Source of the DNA: JADLGL01 sp050184415
Lineage (GTDB): Bacteria > Pseudomonadota > Alphaproteobacteria > Rhizobiales > Kaistiaceae
Assembly: GCA_050184415.1 (NCBI GenBank)
Contig: JBFXAJ010000004.1
Location: 106,120-170,119 of the forward strand
Reading direction: 5' to 3'
DNA: 64,000 nucleotides
Shown here: in pieces, positions 25,070 through 33,470 of the stretch
Layout: the number at the start of each line of letters is the position of its first letter
How positions within the stretch are numbered: the stretch's first letter is position 1
Notes under the pieces: generated by a model
What the model was told of the DNA's origin: nothing
Seen by the model: the letters and a program-made list of their open reading frames with translations, nothing else
Databases searched by the model: none
Position numbers and translations under genes: made by a program

Positions 25070-25741
25070 TCAGCGGAAGATCAGGACCAGCGCGACGAAA
25101 ACCATGATCGCAAGGACGCCCCAGACCATCGGCCCGCCAAGGAAGTTCCTTGCCGCGGCGACCTCGATCTCTTCCTCGACCTCGCGGACGACTTCCGCGG
25201 CTCGTTCGGCAGGGTCTTCCACCACGCGTTCGCTCGGCTCGTCGCCGAGGACCGGGACGCCGGCGGGTGCGTGATCGAGGCGGTCAACGAAGCCGCCGGT
25301 GCCATCGTTCAGCCAGGACGCGATGCCCGCGAAGAAATCATCGGCCAACGCCTTCGCCTTGGCTGCGATAGCGGGCTCACCCAATTCCCCGAGCTTGCCG
25401 CCGACCCGGACCGATCCGCTGTAGGAAACGACGGTCTCCGCGCCGTCCTCGGCGAGCGTGATGTCGGCCTGGCCTTCGGCCGATCCCGACGGCCGGCCGC
25501 GCCCCTCGCCCGAGACGGTCGCCGAACCGGGCGGCACCGCGGACACCAGCCGCGCCTGGCCGGTGAAGGTCGACCGGAACGTCCCGATGTCCACCGCGAC
25601 GACGAGCCTGAGATCGCCGTTCGGCAGCGGCTCGGCCTTCTCGCATCCGGGAATCGCGGCGAGGAGCGCCTGCGGGTCGCCGAGCACCTGCCAGACCGTT
25701 TCCCGGCGCGCCGGCAGCCGGTAGGTTCCCTTGATCTCCAT
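25070..25741 (-). CDS. CoxG-like SRPBCC protein with C-terminal membrane anchor
   Basis: Protein of 223 aa from ATG at 25741 (AAGGGG five nt upstream; a longer frame extends to 25813). Residues 1-145 match the carbon-monoxide-dehydrogenase subunit G family: YRLPARRETVWQVLGDPQALLAAIPGCE, SGEGRGRPSGSAEGQADITL, VGGKLGELGEPAI. A linker rich in Glu/Val and a C-terminal membrane segment (MVWGVLAIMVFVALVLIF) follow. CoxG recruits CO dehydrogenase to the membrane, but no coxMSL genes are here. It may serve another molybdenum hydroxylase, or be a lipid-binding SRPBCC protein. Confidence 0.83.
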   Translation of the reverse strand: MEIKGTYRLPARRETVWQVLGDPQALLAAIPGCEKAEPLPNGDLRLVVAVDIGTFRSTFTGQARLVSAVPPGSATVSGEGRGRPSGSAEGQADITLAEDGAETVVSYSGSVRVGGKLGELGEPAIAAKAKALADDFFAGIASWLNDGTGGFVDRLDHAPAGVPVLGDEPSERVVEDPAERAAEVVREVEEEIEVAAARNFLGGPMVWGVLAIMVFVALVLIFR

Positions 25742-25836
25742 CCCAACCCCTTCGGCCGTCGCCGCCTTGGCGCGCCAATCGGCGGCAGCTATCAACGCCC
25801 GCGCCCTCGCCACGAGGCGAGACCATCGAGCACACC

Positions 25837-26757
25837 ATGCCAGACTCCGGCCAGCTTGTCCGTCACGATCCTGAAAGCCGCATGCCGGTGATGCTCGAGA
25901 CGACGAGCTGGTCGGACTATGCGCTCCTCGATTCCGGCGCCGGCGAGAAGCTCGAGCGCTACGGCCGCTACCGGATCGTCCGCCCCGAGCCGCAGGCGAT
26001 GTGGCAGCGCCGCCTGCCCGCCGCCGACTGGGAGCGGGCGGACGCGGTTTTCACCGGCGCCAAGGACGAGGATTCGGACGGCCGCTGGCGCTACCGCCAG
26101 CCGCTCGGCGAAACCTGGCCGATGGAGGTCGGCGGCGCCCGTTTCCTCGGGCGCTTCACGGCCTTCCGCCATGTCGGCGTGTTCCCGGAACAGGAACCGC
26201 ACTGGACGTGGATGGCCTCGCGCATCACATCGGCCGGGCGACCGACCAGGGTCCTGAACCTGTTCGGCTACACCGGCCTCGCCTCGCTGCTGGCGGCAAA
26301 GGCCGGCGCCGCCGTGACCCATGTCGACGCTTCGAAAAAGTCGATCGCCTGGGCCCGCGAGAACCAGGCGCTGTCGGGCCTCAATGATCTCCCGATCCGC
26401 TGGATCCTCGACGACGCGATGAAATTCGTGCGGCGCGAGGCGAGGCGCGGCAACCGCTATGACGGCATCATCCTCGATCCGCCGAAATTCGGCCGCGGTC
26501 CCGAAGGCGAAGTCTGGGACATCTTCACCGACCTTGCCGAGATGATGCGGATCTGCCGCGGCCGCCTCACCGACGACCCGCTGTTCCTGGTGCTGACCGC
26601 CTATTCGATCCGGGCATCCTTCGTGTCGATGCACGAGCTGGCGCGCGAGGTCTTCGCCGGCAGCGGCGGCGTGCTGGAATCGGGCGAGCTCCTCCTTCGC
26701 GAGGAAGGCGGCGGCCGCCTCCTGTCGACGTCGCTGTTCAGCCGGTGGTCGCCATGA
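25837..26757 (+). CDS. Class I SAM-dependent methyltransferase, RlmI-like
   Basis: Methyltransferase of 306 aa. The Rossmann domain shows motif I VLNLFGYTGLASLLAA (about 137-152), motif II VTHVDASKKSIAWARENQ, a DDAMKFVRREARRG segment, and motif IV IILDPPKFGRGPEGEVW, as in the RlmI/RlmK rRNA methyltransferase group. It lacks the N-terminal PUA domain of RlmI. Its stop overlaps the start of the SpoU gene (ATGA at 26754), which in turn overlaps lspA, so the three form one operon. RNA is the likely substrate, by family and by neighbour. Confidence 0.85.
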   Translation: MPDSGQLVRHDPESRMPVMLETTSWSDYALLDSGAGEKLERYGRYRIVRPEPQAMWQRRLPAADWERADAVFTGAKDEDSDGRWRYRQPLGETWPMEVGGARFLGRFTAFRHVGVFPEQEPHWTWMASRITSAGRPTRVLNLFGYTGLASLLAAKAGAAVTHVDASKKSIAWARENQALSGLNDLPIRWILDDAMKFVRREARRGNRYDGIILDPPKFGRGPEGEVWDIFTDLAEMMRICRGRLTDDPLFLVLTAYSIRASFVSMHELAREVFAGSGGVLESGELLLREEGGGRLLSTSLFSRWSP

Positions 26758-27620
26758 GCGGACGACGCGACGAACGGCCGCCGCGGCCGGGCCAGGTGCT
26801 GACCATCACCAGCTTCGCCAACCCGCGGATCAAGGACATCAAGGCGCTCGCCCTCCCCAAGCACCGCAAGGAGCGCGGCGTCTTCCTCGGCGAGGGCCTG
26901 AAGCTCGTGACCGACGCCCTCGCCGGCCACTGGCCGATCGAGGCCGTGGTCTATTCCACGGAGGCCGGCGAACAGCCGGCGGTCCAGAAGGCCGCGGCCA
27001 CGGCGCGCGCCCGCGGCGCCGACATCCTCTCGGTTGGCTCCGCGGTCCTTGCCAATGTCACGCGGCGCGAGAACCCGCAGACCGTCCTCGGCGTCTTCGC
27101 CCAGCGGCTGGCGCCCGCGGCCGACATCGTCCCCGGCAAGAGCGGCGTCTGGGTTGCGCTCGAGACCGTCCGCGATCCCGGCAATCTCGGCACCATCATC
27201 CGCACCGTCGATGCGGTCGGCGCCGACGGCGTCATCCTGATCGGCGACACTGTCGACCCGTTCTCGGTCGAAACGGTGCGGGCGACCATGGGCTCGCTGT
27301 TCCACGTTCCGCTGGTCCGGATGTCCGTGGCGGAATTCCTGGCCCTCAAGGGCCGCTGGCCAGGCCAGATCGTCGGCACCCATCTGTCGGCCACGGCCGA
27401 CTTCCGCGCCGGCCCTTACGACCGGCCGACCATCCTCCTGATGGGCGGCGAGCGCGCCGGCCTCACCGAGCCGCTCGCGCAGGCTTGCGATCGCCTCGTC
27501 CGCATTCCGATGACCGGTCAGGCGGACTCGCTCAACCTTGCGGTCGCCACCGGCGTGATGCTCTACGAGATCAGGCGGAACGCTCTTCCCGCCTCCAGCG
27601 AAAGCCCCGTTCGCCCATGA
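26754..27620 (+). CDS. SpoU/TrmH-family RNA 2'-O-methyltransferase
   Basis: RNA ribose methyltransferase of 288 aa from ATG at 26754; a GTG at 26745 would add three residues. An N-terminal substrate-binding part (TITSFANPRIKDIKALALPKHRKERGVFLGEG) resembles ribosomal L30e-like domains. The SPOUT domain has motif 1 ETVRDPGNLGTIIRTVDAVGA, motif 2 LMGGERAGL and motif 3 RIPMTGQADSLNLAVATGVMLYE. These are standard for TrmH/RlmB-type enzymes; the target nucleotide cannot be told. It overlaps both neighbours by 4 bp. Confidence 0.93.
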   Translation: MSGRRDERPPRPGQVLTITSFANPRIKDIKALALPKHRKERGVFLGEGLKLVTDALAGHWPIEAVVYSTEAGEQPAVQKAAATARARGADILSVGSAVLANVTRRENPQTVLGVFAQRLAPAADIVPGKSGVWVALETVRDPGNLGTIIRTVDAVGADGVILIGDTVDPFSVETVRATMGSLFHVPLVRMSVAEFLALKGRWPGQIVGTHLSATADFRAGPYDRPTILLMGGERAGLTEPLAQACDRLVRIPMTGQADSLNLAVATGVMLYEIRRNALPASSESPVRP

Positions 27621-28123
27621 CCGACCGCGCCGTCCATCCGGCCCTCCTCGCCCCGCCCGGCCCGGCGTCGCGCACCGGCATCATCATCATCGCGTCGGTC
27701 CTCATCGCGGACCAGATCGCGAAATGGGTCGCGCAGGCCGCGCTCGACTGGAACACGCCGATCGACGTCCTGCCCTTCCTCGGCCTCTATCTCACCACCA
27801 ATCCCGGCATCGCCTTCAGCTTCCTCCGCGGCTCCAACACCGCGCTCCTCCTCGGGGCGGTGGTGGTCATCACGCTCCTCGTCCTCTTCTTCTGGGCCCG
27901 GGCCAGGGACGGCGGACGCCTCGCGGCGCTCGGCTTCGGCCTCATCGTCGGCGGCGCGGTCGGCAACATCGTCGACCGCATCATCTACGGCCACGTGATC
28001 GACTTCCTCCGCCTCTTCCTCGGCGACCGCACCTTCTTCGTCTTCAACCTCGCCGACGTCGCCCTGACCTTCGGCCCGATCATCCTCGTCCTCGCCTATC
28101 TCCGCGTCCCCCGCAGTGCGTGA
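27617..28123 (+). CDS. lspA: Lipoprotein signal peptidase (signal peptidase II)
   Basis: Inner-membrane aspartic protease that cleaves prolipoprotein signal peptides after diacylglyceryl transfer. The 168-aa protein has four membrane segments and the conserved blocks TTNPGIAFSFL (about 60), GNIVDRIIYGHVIDF with catalytic Asp120, and FNLADVALTFG with Asp147. The ATG at 27617 overlaps the stop of the RNA methyltransferase gene. A longer in-frame extension to 27485 is a shadow of that gene. A 49-aa lipoprotein with a lipobox is encoded elsewhere in the window (37287-37436). Confidence 0.96.
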   Translation: MTDRAVHPALLAPPGPASRTGIIIIASVLIADQIAKWVAQAALDWNTPIDVLPFLGLYLTTNPGIAFSFLRGSNTALLLGAVVVITLLVLFFWARARDGGRLAALGFGLIVGGAVGNIVDRIIYGHVIDFLRLFLGDRTFFVFNLADVALTFGPIILVLAYLRVPRSA

Positions 28124-28230
28124 CCGGTGGCGGCGATGAGAACGGGGCGCGCCCCACTCTCCCAAGCCTCCTTTCTGAGGAGACTCCCGCCAGATTCTGC
28201 GCCGCAGTCGGGACACGGCCTGCAAGCGCA

Positions 28231-28351
28231 CTCCTCCCCGGCCTTGACCCGGGGCCTATTGGCCTCTCAACCGGCCCGGAGCCGGCGGAACGACAGCGAG
28301 TCCGCATCGGAGGAACCGCCGATGGGCCCTGGTTCGGGGGCCGGGGAGGAG
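28231..28351. repeat. Dispersed inverted-repeat element, copy 2
   Basis: The left arm opens CTCCTCCCCGGCCTTGACCC and the right arm closes GGGGGCCGGGGAGGAG. Its size (121 bp) and layout match copy 1 at 17721-17840. Similar bases continue on both sides (CAGTCGG..ACACGGCC on the left, CGCAACCGATCC on the right). The right arm covers the probable start of the amino-acid binding protein gene. Confidence 0.75.
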
Positions 28352-29242
28352 TCCGCCGAGAGGCTTGTTCGCAACCGATCCTCCGTCGGCCTTGCGGTCA
28401 TTCGGAGGCTCCCGGCGTTTCTGTTTGCGACACTGATGGCCATGGCGATGGCAGCCTCCCCCGCCTCCGCCCAGAACGCTGCGGTCACTATCCCGAACTT
28501 CTGGGACCCTGCCGCACGCACCCTCCGGCCCCCGCCGGGCACCGTGACCGGCATCCGCTTCGTGACCACCGACGACTTCCCGCCGTTCAACTTCGTGGAC
28601 GCCGCGGATCGCCTCACCGGCTTCAACGTCGATCTCGCCCGCGCGATCTGCGAGGAGATCGACGTGCCCTGCAGCATCCAGGCGCGTCCGTTCGAGGACC
28701 TCGTCCCCAGCATCGTGGAAGGCCGCGCGGACGCTGCGATCGGCGGCATCGCTATCTCACCGGAAACCCGCGCGCTGCTTGCCTTCAGCGACGTCTATCT
28801 CCGGATGCCGGCGCGCTTTGCGACCCGGAACGGCCTGCCGCTCGAGATTTCAGCCGAGGCCCTCGCCGGCCGTCGGGTGTCGGTCGTCGCCGGCTCGGCG
28901 CATCAGGCGTTTCTCGAGGCGTTCTTCCCGACGCTCCAGGCCCGCGCCTATCCGACCGCGGAGGCGGCCCGGTCGGCGCTTCGATACGGCCAGACCGACG
29001 CCACCTTCGGCGACGGCATCCAGCTCGCCTTCTGGCTCCAGGGAACGGCTTCGGCCGGGTGCTGCCGGTTCGCCGGCGGACCCTATCTCGACGCCGCCTT
29101 CTTCGGGGACGGCATGGCGATCGCCATCCGCCCCACCGATCGCGACCTGCAGACGATGATCAACTCGGCCCTCGCCTCGCTCCAGGCGCGCGGCCTCTAT
29201 GCCGAGCTTTATCTGCGCTATTTCCCGCTCGGCTTCTTCTGA
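28322..29242 (+). CDS. Amino-acid ABC transporter-type periplasmic binding protein
   Basis: Solute receptor of the family-3 (polar amino acid) class, 306 aa from ATG at 28322. After a signal region (LPAFLFATLMAMAMAASPASAQ) it has FVTTDDFPPFNFVDAADRLTGFNVDLARAI, FEDLVPSIVEGRADAAIGGIAIS and VVAGSAHQAFLEAFFP, typical of this fold. The start lies inside repeat copy 2, where GGAGGA stands 7 nt before the ATG. That gives an unusually long n-region of about 25 residues before the hydrophobic core. The next ATG (28436) would leave too short a signal peptide. No permease or ATPase is adjacent, so it is an orphan receptor. Confidence 0.85.
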   Translation: MGPGSGAGEESAERLVRNRSSVGLAVIRRLPAFLFATLMAMAMAASPASAQNAAVTIPNFWDPAARTLRPPPGTVTGIRFVTTDDFPPFNFVDAADRLTGFNVDLARAICEEIDVPCSIQARPFEDLVPSIVEGRADAAIGGIAISPETRALLAFSDVYLRMPARFATRNGLPLEISAEALAGRRVSVVAGSAHQAFLEAFFPTLQARAYPTAEAARSALRYGQTDATFGDGIQLAFWLQGTASAGCCRFAGGPYLDAAFFGDGMAIAIRPTDRDLQTMINSALASLQARGLYAELYLRYFPLGFF

Positions 29243-29665
29243 TCAGGCCAGCCGGTAGCGGACCCGGGCGCTGCGCTCGATCGCGGCGACCGCGAGCTTG
29301 TCGATCTCGAGGTGGTCGCGGAGCATCTGGAGGAAGCGGAGCTCTTCCTGCTCGACATAGAGATCAGCGGCGGCGACTTCGATGGCCAGCGCATAGGCCG
29401 TCTCGTAGAGCCGCTCCGGAAGCGTATCGCCGATGAGGTCGAGCATCGACTCGAGCCCGTCGGGGCGCTGCAGGCGCCGGCCGCAATCCTCGGCGACGGC
29501 AATGAGATGGTTCGCATCGAAATCGGCGAAGATCGGCACCTGCCGGACGACCTCGCCGATCTTCATCATCTCGCGGTCGGTCATCGTGCGATCGACGGCG
29601 GACAGCGTAACCATCACGAAGATGAGCGCCTCGTGATGGCCGATCGGCTTGCTCAACTGGTTCAT
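29243..29665 (-). CDS. TerB-like domain protein
   Basis: Protein of 140 aa from ATG at 29665, starting MNQLSKPIGHHEALIFVMVT. It matches the tellurite-resistance TerB / DjlA N-terminal helical fold: TLSAVDRTMTDREMMKIGEVV, then YETAYALAIEVAAADLYVEQEELRFLQML. The acidic D-R-x-M-T-D-x-E pattern could bind a metal. Rhizobiales carry such stand-alone proteins of unknown role, and no other ter genes are here. It is convergent with the receptor gene, with no gap between the stops, and divergent from lysK. Confidence 0.83.
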   Translation of the reverse strand: MNQLSKPIGHHEALIFVMVTLSAVDRTMTDREMMKIGEVVRQVPIFADFDANHLIAVAEDCGRRLQRPDGLESMLDLIGDTLPERLYETAYALAIEVAAADLYVEQEELRFLQMLRDHLEIDKLAVAAIERSARVRYRLA

Positions 29666-29816
29666 GCGCTTCGTCCGTGCTCCGGTCTCGACGGCGGAAC
29701 AGGTATGGGGTGATTGCGGCTTCGGCAACCCGGAAGTGCCGAGCAGTGCCGGAAGACGTTGACCGCCAACCCTGCCATTCCTACGTTCCGCCCCTTTCCA
29801 ATGGCCGATATTGCCG

Positions 29817-31496
29817 ATGAACGCGCCCGCCCCTCCGCCACTCGAAATCACCGACGCCCTCGTCGCGGCGGCCGAGAGTTCCTCGGCGTGGCCGTTCGAG
29901 GAGGCGCGGAAGATCGTCGCGCGCGTCGCGTCCGACCCCGGCCGGCAGAGCGAGGTCCTGTTCGAGACCGGCTACGGCCCGTCGGGGTTGCCGCATATCG
30001 GCACCTTCGGCGAGGTCGCGCGCACGACCATGGTGCGGACCGCGTTCCGCCTCCTCACGCGCGACCGGATCCCGACCCGCCTCCTGTGCTTCTCCGACGA
30101 CATGGACGGCTTCCGGAAGGTCCCGGACAACGTCCCGAGCCCGGACCTGTTGCGGCAGTATCTCGGCAGGCCGCTCACGGCGGTGCCCGACCCGTTCGGC
30201 ACCCACCCGTCCTTCGGCGAGCACAACAATGCGCGCCTCCGCAGCTTCCTCGACCGGTTCGGCTTCGCCTACGAATTCGCGAGCGCCACTGAGTATTACC
30301 GCTCCGGTCGCCTGGACGCCGCGCTGCTGGCGATGCTGGCGAAGTACGACGAGGTCATGGCGATCATGCTGCCGAGCCTCGGCGAGGAGCGGCAGCGCTC
30401 CTACTCGCCCTTCCTGCCGATCTCGCCCACGACCGGCGAGGTGCTTCAGGTCCCGCTCGAATCCCGGGACGTCGAGGCCGGCACGATCGTGTTCCGCGAC
30501 CCGGCGACCGACAGGCTGGTCGAGGTGCCGGTGACCGGCGGACATGTGAAGTGCCAGTGGAAGGCGGACTGGGCGCTCCGGTGGGCGGCCCTCGGCGTCG
30601 ACTACGAGATGTCGGGCAAGGACCTCATCGATTCGGTCAAGCTGTCGAGCCGGATCTGCCAGGCGCTCGGCGTGAAGCCGCCCGACGGCTTCAACTACGA
30701 GCTCTTCCTCGACGAGAACGGCCAGAAGATCTCGAAGTCGAAGGGCAATGGCCTCACCATCGAGGAGTGGCTGCGCTACGCCTCGCCCGAGAGCCTGTCG
30801 CTCTTCATGTTCCAGAAGCCGCGGGCCGCGAAGCGCCTCACCTTCGACGCCATCCCGCGCGCGGTGGACGACTATTTCGGCTTCGTCGCCGGCTACCACC
30901 GCGACGAGGACGATCTCGCGCGCCGTCTCGGCAACCCGGCCTGGCACATCCACAATGGCGACGTGCCGGTCCTCGACATGCCGGTGACGTTCTCGATGCT
31001 CCTCAACCTCGCCTCGGCCTCGAACGCCGATTCCAAGGACGTGCTGTGGGGCTTCATCCTCCGCCATGTCGACGGCGTGACCCCGACCACCCATCCGAAG
31101 CTCGACGAGCTCGCCGGCTATGCCGTGCGCTACTACCAGGACTTCGTCGAGCCGACGAAGTCCTTCCGCGCCCCCGATGCCGAGGAGGCGGATGCATTGC
31201 GACGCCTCGACACCGCGCTCGCCGAACTCGAGACGTCGGGCGCAGCTGATCCCGATGCGATCCAGGCCGCGGTCTACGAAGTCGGCCGCGGCTCGCCGCG
31301 CTTCCAGGACGCGAGCAAGGCGTCGCCCGACGGCCGCCCCGGCGTCTCGCTGACCTGGTTCGCGACGCTCTACCAGGTGCTCCTCGGCCTCGAGAAGGGC
31401 CCGCGCTTCGGCTCCTTCGTCGCGATCTACGGCATCCCCGAGACCCGGGCCCTGATCGCCCGCGCGCTCGGCGGACAGGAGGTCACAGCTCGCTGA
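29817..31496 (+). CDS. lysK: Lysine-tRNA ligase, class I
   Basis: Charges tRNA-Lys. This is the archaeal-type class I enzyme (559 aa from ATG at 29817; TTG at 29811 is an alternative), used by most alphaproteobacteria instead of class II LysS. It has the HIGH-type motif GLPHIGTFGEVART near residue 59 and the KMSKS-type motif KISKSKGNG near residue 303. Other family segments are RLLCFSDDMDGFRKVPDN and KCQWKADWALRWAALGVDYEMSGKDL. An alpha-helix-bundle anticodon region follows. Confidence 0.95.
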   Translation: MNAPAPPPLEITDALVAAAESSSAWPFEEARKIVARVASDPGRQSEVLFETGYGPSGLPHIGTFGEVARTTMVRTAFRLLTRDRIPTRLLCFSDDMDGFRKVPDNVPSPDLLRQYLGRPLTAVPDPFGTHPSFGEHNNARLRSFLDRFGFAYEFASATEYYRSGRLDAALLAMLAKYDEVMAIMLPSLGEERQRSYSPFLPISPTTGEVLQVPLESRDVEAGTIVFRDPATDRLVEVPVTGGHVKCQWKADWALRWAALGVDYEMSGKDLIDSVKLSSRICQALGVKPPDGFNYELFLDENGQKISKSKGNGLTIEEWLRYASPESLSLFMFQKPRAAKRLTFDAIPRAVDDYFGFVAGYHRDEDDLARRLGNPAWHIHNGDVPVLDMPVTFSMLLNLASASNADSKDVLWGFILRHVDGVTPTTHPKLDELAGYAVRYYQDFVEPTKSFRAPDAEEADALRRLDTALAELETSGAADPDAIQAAVYEVGRGSPRFQDASKASPDGRPGVSLTWFATLYQVLLGLEKGPRFGSFVAIYGIPETRALIARALGGQEVTAR

Positions 31497-31613
31497 GCCG
31501 TGCGTTCAGCGGCTGAATTACCCCGGCGTTAACCTTGTCGGGCGATGCAATTGCACGAAGGCGGGCGAATCCATCGAGGGAGCGCGCTGCCAGGGTGGGG
31601 GTAACCGTCTAGC

Positions 31614-32156
31614 GTGACCGACCGGAGCCGTTTCCGTCTCAGCCTGCCGAGGAAGGCCCTCGCCATCCTCGGATTCGTGATCCTCCTCCTCGCGGGCTTC
31701 GAGGCGGCCGCGCAGAACCGCCTCGGCCAGGTCACAGGACTTCCCATTCCGCGGTTCGTCACCCTCGGCGCGGGCGAGGTGAACGTGCGCACGGGGCCGG
31801 GCGGCGATTATCCCGTGCTGTGGACGTTCGTCCGCCAGGGCTATCCGGTCGAGGTGACGCAGGAGTTCGACAATTGGCGCCGCGTCCGCGACAGCAATGG
31901 CGACGAGGGCTGGGTGCTCGGCGCGCTCCTGTCGTCGCGCCGGTACGGTGTCGTCCGCGCGACCGATGATGGGGCGCCGGTCCCGGCCTATTCGTCGCCG
32001 GCCGCGACGGCCGGCGTCGCGGCCCAGTTGCAGCCCGGGGTGATGGCCGAGATCGTCGAGTGCCGGCAGGGCTGGTGCCGGCTGACGGACAGCCGGTTCA
32101 CCGGATGGGTCGAGCAGGGACGCCTCTGGGGCGTCTATCCCGACGAGACCTTTTAG
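31614..32156 (+). CDS. Exported SH3-domain protein
   Basis: Protein of 180 aa with a GTG start and a hydrophobic signal or anchor (AILGFVILLLAGFEAAAQ). Two bacterial SH3 modules follow. The first (about 48-108) is VNVRTGPGGDYPVLWTFVRQGYPVEVTQEFDNWRRVRDSNGDEGWV. The second (about 112-172) is VPAYSSPAATAGVAAQLQPGVMAEIVECRQGWCRLTDSRFTGWVEQ. SH3b modules usually bind peptidoglycan or act as scaffold in the periplasm. The stop region has a short direct duplication (CCCGACGAGACCTT) at 32139-32175. It is convergent with irr. Confidence 0.85.
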   Translation: MTDRSRFRLSLPRKALAILGFVILLLAGFEAAAQNRLGQVTGLPIPRFVTLGAGEVNVRTGPGGDYPVLWTFVRQGYPVEVTQEFDNWRRVRDSNGDEGWVLGALLSSRRYGVVRATDDGAPVPAYSSPAATAGVAAQLQPGVMAEIVECRQGWCRLTDSRFTGWVEQGRLWGVYPDETF

Positions 32157-32175
32157 TTCGTCCCGACGAGACCTT

Positions 32176-32631
32176 CTAGGCGCCGTTCTGCCGGATCCGG
32201 CGCAGGCGGATCACGACGTCGACGCGGCTGATCTCCATCCCGGGCGGCGGCGTGGGCAGCCGGTCGATGCCGAGCGCTTCCTCCGGCACGTCGAGCATCA
32301 TGTTGTCGTCTTCGACGAAGAAGTGATGATGGTCGGTGACGTTGGTGTCGAAATAGGTCTTCGACCCATCGAGCACGACCTCGCGGAGAAGCCCGGCATC
32401 GGTGAACTGATGCAGCGTGTTGTAGACGGTCGCGAGCGAGACCGGGACGTCGGCCATCATGGCCTCGTCATGGAGCGCCTCGGCCGATACATGGCGATTG
32501 CCTTGGGCGAACAGCAGTTGTGCCAAAGCAACGCGCTGGCGCGTGGGACGAAGCCCCGCTGAACGAAGCCTTGCGCGCGTCGTAAGCATCCTGCCGTCCG
32601 GCATCCTGACAATATTGGCTTGTTTCGTCAC
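32176..32631 (-). CDS. irr: Irr, iron-responsive Fur-family regulator
   Basis: Transcription factor that senses iron through haem and controls haem synthesis, iron storage and iron uptake genes in alphaproteobacteria. The 151-aa protein has the Fur fold: winged helix LRSAGLRPTRQRVALAQLLF and ADVPVSLATVYNTLHQFTDAGL, then the dimer domain with the HHH haem/metal motif in VTDHHHFFVEDDNMMLD. The C-terminal Cys-rich site of ordinary Fur is missing, as in Irr. The GTG start has GAAGG 8 nt upstream. It is divergent from fabA, an arrangement conserved in Hyphomicrobiales. Confidence 0.93.
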   Translation of the reverse strand: MTKQANIVRMPDGRMLTTRARLRSAGLRPTRQRVALAQLLFAQGNRHVSAEALHDEAMMADVPVSLATVYNTLHQFTDAGLLREVVLDGSKTYFDTNVTDHHHFFVEDDNMMLDVPEEALGIDRLPTPPPGMEISRVDVVIRLRRIRQNGA

Positions 32632-32751
32632 CTTGGAAGCCTTCTATCTTACGGCATATAATAAGGTTTTCGTCCCGGCCCGGCAACCTTGTCGCATCCG
32701 CTCCATTTGCACAGGCGGGCGGTCCAGTAAAGCTGAATTCGCGTCGCAGGC

Positions 32752-32768
32752 TTTAGACTCAAACTAAA
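32752..32768. promoter_or_regulatory. Candidate Irr box (ICE motif) between irr and fabA
   Basis: TTTAGACTCAAACTAAA is an inverted repeat (TTTAG-N7-CTAAA) with the ICE spacing and 11 of 14 consensus matches. It lies 120 bp upstream of irr and 143 bp upstream of fabA. Auto-control of irr is one reading. No binding evidence exists here. Confidence 0.5.
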
Positions 32769-32911
32769 CTGAACGGCCGTGACCGACCCTCCTGCGGGCC
32801 GCCGCCCATTGGCGATGCGAAACCCCCTGTGATAAAGCGCGTCATCCAAAGCGGCCTTCGATGCGGCTAGTCAGAAGCGTCAAAGCCAAACTGATGAGCT
32901 GAACCGACCGC

Positions 32912-33436
32912 ATGGCAGACCGACCCGACAGCTACGACTATGAAGGCCTCCTCCGCTGCGCGCGGGGTGAATTGTTCGGTCCGGGTAATCCACAGCTCCC
33001 TCTCCCTCCGATGCTGATGTTCGACCGCATCACGCGGATCGCCGAGGACGGCGGCGCCGGCGGGAAGGGCGAGGTCCGCGCCGAGCTCGACGTTTCTCCA
33101 GACCTTTGGTTCTTCGCCTGTCATTTCAAGGGCGACCCGGTGATGCCCGGCTGCCTCGGCCTTGACGCGCTGTGGCAGATGCTCGGCTTCTTCCTCGGCT
33201 GGATCGGCGGCGAGGGCCGCGGCCGGGCGCTCTCGGTCGGCGAGGTGAAGTTCACCGGCCAGGTGCTGCCGACGGTGCGGACGGTCGAGTATGGCGTCAA
33301 CCTCAAGCGGGTGTTTCGATCAAAGCTCTTTCTCGGCATCGGCGACGGCTGGCTCAAGGCCGACGGGGTCACCATCTATGAAGCCAAGGACCTCCGGGTC
33401 GGGCTCTTCCAGGACCAGCCGGCCGCTGCAGGCTGA
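32912..33436 (+). CDS. fabA: 3-hydroxydecanoyl-ACP dehydratase/isomerase
   Basis: Introduces the cis double bond of unsaturated fatty acids by dehydrating 3-hydroxydecanoyl-ACP and isomerising the product. The 174-aa hotdog-fold protein has the active-site segment FFACHFKGDPVMPGCLGLDALWQ with His71 and Asp85. The signature GEVKFTGQVLP lies further on. Length matches E. coli FabA. It is the first gene of fabA-fabB-fabI and divergent from irr. Confidence 0.97.
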   Translation: MADRPDSYDYEGLLRCARGELFGPGNPQLPLPPMLMFDRITRIAEDGGAGGKGEVRAELDVSPDLWFFACHFKGDPVMPGCLGLDALWQMLGFFLGWIGGEGRGRALSVGEVKFTGQVLPTVRTVEYGVNLKRVFRSKLFLGIGDGWLKADGVTIYEAKDLRVGLFQDQPAAAG

Positions 33437-33470
33437 CCGCGCATTGCGCCGTTGGAAGCGGCCATCCGCA

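Noticed and set aside
28127..28321. GTG-started extension of the amino-acid binding protein
   Set aside because: The added 65 residues are repeat-derived low-complexity sequence before any signal peptide. The ATG at 28322 has a clear ribosome-binding site.
29243..29665. Tellurite-resistance operon
   Set aside because: Only a single TerB-like gene is present, with no terC, terD or terZ neighbours. Stand-alone TerB proteins are common.
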